This document shows, piece after piece, positions 54,370 through 64,000 of a stretch of DNA of 64,000 bases. The notes beneath the pieces were generated by a model. The model was given only the letters and a program-made list of their open reading frames with translations, ran no database searches and was not told the origin of the DNA. Origin of the DNA: Monodelphis domestica (Eukaryota; Chordata; Mammalia; Didelphimorphia; Didelphidae); NCBI RefSeq assembly GCF_027887165.1, contig NC_077231.1, forward strand, positions 326,966,674 to 327,030,673. Direction: 5' to 3'. Position numbers and translations under genes: made by a program. How positions within the stretch are numbered: position 1 is the first letter of the stretch; the number at the start of each line of letters is the position of its first letter.

Positions 54370-57150
54370 CAGAGCCCCTTCCAACAAAAACGCTGCTTCT
54401 AAGAGTCCCCAAAGTGAGCTGCTGCTCGGGGCTCCAGCAGACTTTGGGGAGAATCCTCGAACCATTGCCTCAAGTCCTCATTTGGTTCCTGGGCCGTGCA
54501 ATGGGCTTGCTGGAAGAGGCTTGCCGGACAGCCGGGCTGCAAAACAAAGGCCTGGGTGTGCAGGAGCCCTCCGTGTCCCTGAGCGAGGACTGCCCTCTCT
54601 CTGGGATGGCACAGGCAGCCCGGCGTTCCTGGAGATGGGCTGGGGGCAGGAATGGCCATTCCAAGGTCCCCTGCAGTCACCGGTGGGCAATGACAGTGAC
54701 TCAACCACCAGGGAGGGGCCCTGCCTGCCCCTTAGACAGAACTCCGCCGCTGGCACCTTCAGTCACATTTTGCTCCAGCGTGTTCCCCCTTCCCTGGCTC
54801 TGAGCACTCCTTCTTGGTCTCCTTTCCTGGATCTTCCTCCAGGCCGTGGCCCCGAGAGGGATGCTGCCCACGGCTCCGGCCTGGGCTGACTCTGCTCTCC
54901 CAGTGCTCTCATCAGCTCCTCTGGGCAGGACTCCCAGATTTCTCCATCTAACCTGATTCTGGTGCCACCTCAAAGGCTGCCTCGTGGCAGATGCCACGCC
55001 GGGCCACGTGGAGAAGCCCTTACTGGCTAGTGCCACCACCCACTCCATGGGAAGCATGCTGGAGACACAGAACCAAAGAGGGCTCCTTTACTCGGGGGGG
55101 GGGGGGCGCTTGGCAAGGAATGGACTTGGGGAAACCCTCCTAAGAGAAAGCGTCTCCCCGCAGCCCCACCTGCTGCCCAGTAGGCGGGACCTGGGGGCAC
55201 CCTAACCCTTTGAGGGAAGCCCCGGGGGTCTTCCTCTTCAGAGAGAATCAGGCGCAGGGCTCGGGGCTGGTTTCCCCTTGAACCCTGAAGGGAGAGGTAG
55301 CCCTCTGCCTTCCAGGGCGGTAGGGTTTGCACTGGCTGCCCTCTGCAGATGCCGGCTTGGAAGGCCTGGTCATTGGCCACAGGGGAGGGAGTCTCCACAC
55401 CGGGGCTCCCCGGAGCCCCAGAATCTGCTCCCCAGGACTCTGAGTCTGGCCTCACCTTTGGGAGAGAACATGTGGCGGCCGCCCCCTCCATTCCTCCCCC
55501 AGGCAGTCCATGCCAGGCCCGAGAGGGCACACGCGGGCGGGCCTCCTTGTTGTTAGGCCGCCGTTGGGGTTGAACTTCTAGTTCTTTTCTTTCCTTCGGG
55601 TGATCCTTTGGAGGCCGGAGAACTGGAGTCCTGGGGTTGTTGCTGTTGGCTTACCGGTCCCATTGGCCAGCCCCCGCGGGGCCCACCAGTGAGCAGCCAA
55701 CACTGAGGCGCCCACAGATGGGGGGAACAAAGACTCCTCCGGCAGGCAGCCCGGGAGCAGGGAGGGGCCAGAAAGAAAGACGGCAGAAATTCGGGGCTCG
55801 GGGGAAACCAAGGCCCCCGTTAGGGTCTGAGCCATCAGCCTACGTGGAAAGCTTCAGGCAGAGCCCCTTCCTCTAAGGGGGCCGACGTCCCTCTCAAGCC
55901 CATCTTCTCTGGGGGCTCCTCCATGGGTCCAGCGGGCAAATGTTTGGAGTCGGGATCTCCCCGGCCATTCTGGGTCCCGCATGGACTCAATCCATATACA
56001 CAACGGGGCAGAGGAGGTGCCCCGGGGGAGCCTCCAGCAGGATGAGTCCCATGATGCTCTGCAGCCCCAGCTGGGCGCCGGCGCAGAAGGGTGATGCCAG
56101 CGCTTCCATGGGGCCGCCTCCTCCTGTGTGCCAGGCTTTCCCCCACTGGCGGCCAGAGAGTCTGAGCCCCGCTTACAGGGCAGGTGCCCCCCCCCTCCCT
56201 GCAGAGCTGGTTTCTCCACCTTCACCCCCTCCGGCTCCAGGTGGAAGCACACGGCAGGCTCAGGTCCAGGCGAGCTGGCACAGAGGGCAGCCCGGCCTGC
56301 ACAAGGGGCCCAGGGCGGTTCCCAAGCTCCCAGCCTCGGCCCAGCCTCAAGAGGCTTCTCCCCTCCAGCTCTGCAGCAGGGCTTCCTCCCTCCTCCCTTG
56401 TGGGGGTGGGCCACGGGGCCTCCTCACACCTGCGAGTTGTTTGTACTGAGAACAAAGGGGAGACTCTCCACTTGCCCCCGCTGGGCCCCTGTGCTAGGCT
56501 CCCAGACGTTCTGGATCCTTGGCCAGAAGGGCAACTGAGGGCCCTCTTTGGCCTTCCCAGCGTCCTGGGCTCCCATCCAGTCTCAGAGCCACTCTGACTC
56601 GGTTTCCTCATCTGTCAAATGGGTGTGGTGGGCCAAGCACTGGAAGGGCTCCCAGGGAGGAAGGATAAACATCTCCGGTGGGGGCCACAGCATTGGCCCT
56701 CTCTGTGGGCCTGAGCCAAGATGCCGCTGCAGAGGATCCCCAGCCGCCTCTGTCATGGCGCCCACAGCCGGCGGCCCCTCCCAGCCGCACCTTGTCCCGG
56801 GGATCCCAGGCCTCGTGGGTGCTCCCGGCCAAGTCTGGTGCCAGGGGGAGCTTCCACGGTGAATGTGGGCCTAGGGAGGGGGCTTCGTCCTCCCAGCACG
56901 ACTGGAGCCTTCTCCACTGGCCACCTTTCCGGAGCCTCCCCAGCCACGGCCAGGACACGGGCTCACTTTCCGGCTTGGGGCCTCCGTGGCTCCCACCTGT
57001 GGGCAGGGAAGGCCGGCCTCTCCCTCTCCGACCTGGTGGGGGCCCCCAGGAATCACTTCCGGTCCCCAGGTTGTCTCTGGTCAGCTTCTGAAGCTCCCAG
57101 AATCGCCTCTTGGGCCCGTCCTGGGCTTGGCCCGGCTCTGCCATTGCCTC
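54370..57150. other. ASB4-PON2 intergenic, GC-rich
   Basis: No gene recognised. A G homopolymer is at about 55097-55108. A SINE tail (CGGTTTCCTCATCTGTCAAA) is at about 56598-56640. Confidence 0.45.
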
Positions 57151-57154
57151 CTGC

Positions 57155-57250
57155 AGCGCATTTTACACACGAGGAAACCGAGGCAAGCGGGAGGCAGGGA
57201 CTTGGCCAGAGCCTCCCGGCCAGACTGGAGCGCAGAAGCGGCGTGTGGCT
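57155..57250 (-). repeat. MIR-type SINE remnant
   Basis: CATTTTACACACGAGGAAAC, then CGAGGCAAGC and a decayed core, lies just before the PON2 CpG island. A second fragment with GAATTTGAACTCGGGTC is at 57582-57650. Confidence 0.65.
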
Positions 57251-57826
57251 GCCTCCAGGGCGCAGGTGGACGGAGAGGCCCAGCCTTAACGCAATTAGCC
57301 ATCGCGCGGCGGACGGAGCCCACTACGTCGCTGTCCAGCCCGAGCGAGGCCGCAGAAGTCACGCGGAGGGGAAGCGCGCCCTCTAGCGGGGGCGAGGCCT
57401 AGCGCGGCTCCAAGCCGAGCAAGGGGAGAGGGAGAGTTCTAGCCGCCGCGACAGCCCGGACAGGAAGCCTTTTCCCCCTCCCCCTCCCGCGCCTCCACCA
57501 ATCAGGGCAGCCGGGGAGGGAGGGGGAGAGAAGGGAAGTCCCGGCCTCTGAGCGGAGGACGGAGCACCACACCGGGAGGTGCCGAATTTGAACTCGGGTC
57601 TTCCTGCCTCCGGCCCAGTACTGGGGTCTCTAGTGAGAGCCCTCCGGGGAGCCCCACCCCCAAGTGGGGGCGAACGGGGGGGCTTCCCACCATTCCGCTT
57701 CCCTCCCGGCCAGGCTCCCCCCCCCCCCCCGCCCCTGGGGAGGGGAGGCGCTGCGGGGGGCGGGGCCAGGAGGCGGGCAGAGGGCGGGGCCCCGAGCTGG
57801 GCAGGAGCCGAGAGCCGCGAGCCGCC

Positions 57827-63833
<6,007 letters not shown>

Positions 63834-64000
63834 GTGGGTTTGGTCCTTACCGTCCCCACAGTGAGGCCAATGGTCCTCTTCCCTCGTCCCCATCTCCCGG
63901 TAGAGGCCAGCCTGTTGGCCCCGGCCCCCAGGAAACAAAGCTTTGGTCTGCTGAGCGTGTGTTGATTTATTCAGTGATGCCTGTCAGTTGCCTGACAAAT

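Overview
This is a 64-kb window of vertebrate nuclear DNA, most likely from a marsupial. Three multi-exon genes with GT-AG introns match mammalian proteins: PDK4 and PON2 on the plus strand and ASB4 on the minus strand between them. The order PDK4-ASB4-PON2 and the relative orientations are those of the human 7q21.3 block (DYNC1I1-PDK4-ASB4-PON2-PON3-PON1), read in the opposite direction. The marsupial call rests on the repeats: tRNA-headed SINEs of the marsupial type, 5'-truncated L1 tails with a marsupial-style ORF2 C-terminus, and old L2 and CR1/L3 fragments. The species cannot be named from the sequence alone.

Layout. From 1 to 20.3 kb is the intergenic region 5' of PDK4. It holds two solo retroviral LTRs in opposite orientation, L2 and SINE fragments, two minisatellites, long (CT)n and (GA)n tracts, a nested L1 pair, and an orphan CpG-rich block near 9.7-10.4 kb. 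No gene was recognised there. From 20.4 to 24.7 kb is a compact, very GC-rich PDK4: 11 coding exons in 3.05 kb, a CpG-island promoter with a FOXO-type motif and three CCAAT boxes, and a GC-AG intron 8. From 24.9 to 26.6 kb is a 5'-truncated L1, followed by about 3 kb of GC-rich unique sequence with a small cluster of transcription-factor motifs. From 29.86 to 49.7 kb is ASB4 on the minus strand, with five coding exons encoding 424 aa. Its 11.5-kb intron 1 is packed with nested L1 and SINE copies and ends in a GGAT-type repeat close to exon 1. From 49.8 to 57.3 kb is the ASB4-PON2 intergenic region. From 57.3 kb to the end is PON2, with coding exons 1-8 (302 codons); the last exon lies beyond the window.

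Function. PDK4 is a mitochondrial kinase that inactivates pyruvate dehydrogenase. ASB4 is an ankyrin-repeat/SOCS-box substrate receptor of a Cullin-RING ubiquitin ligase. PON2 is a membrane-anchored calcium-dependent lactonase. They share a syntenic block but are not known to act in one pathway. The block lies beside the PEG10/SGCE imprinted domain in other mammals.

No new gene system was found. The most useful unusual points are the GC-rich compaction of PDK4 with a GC-AG intron, the orphan CpG-rich block, the PON2 Asp-to-Ser change at position 182, and several clear nested retrotransposon insertions with target-site duplications.
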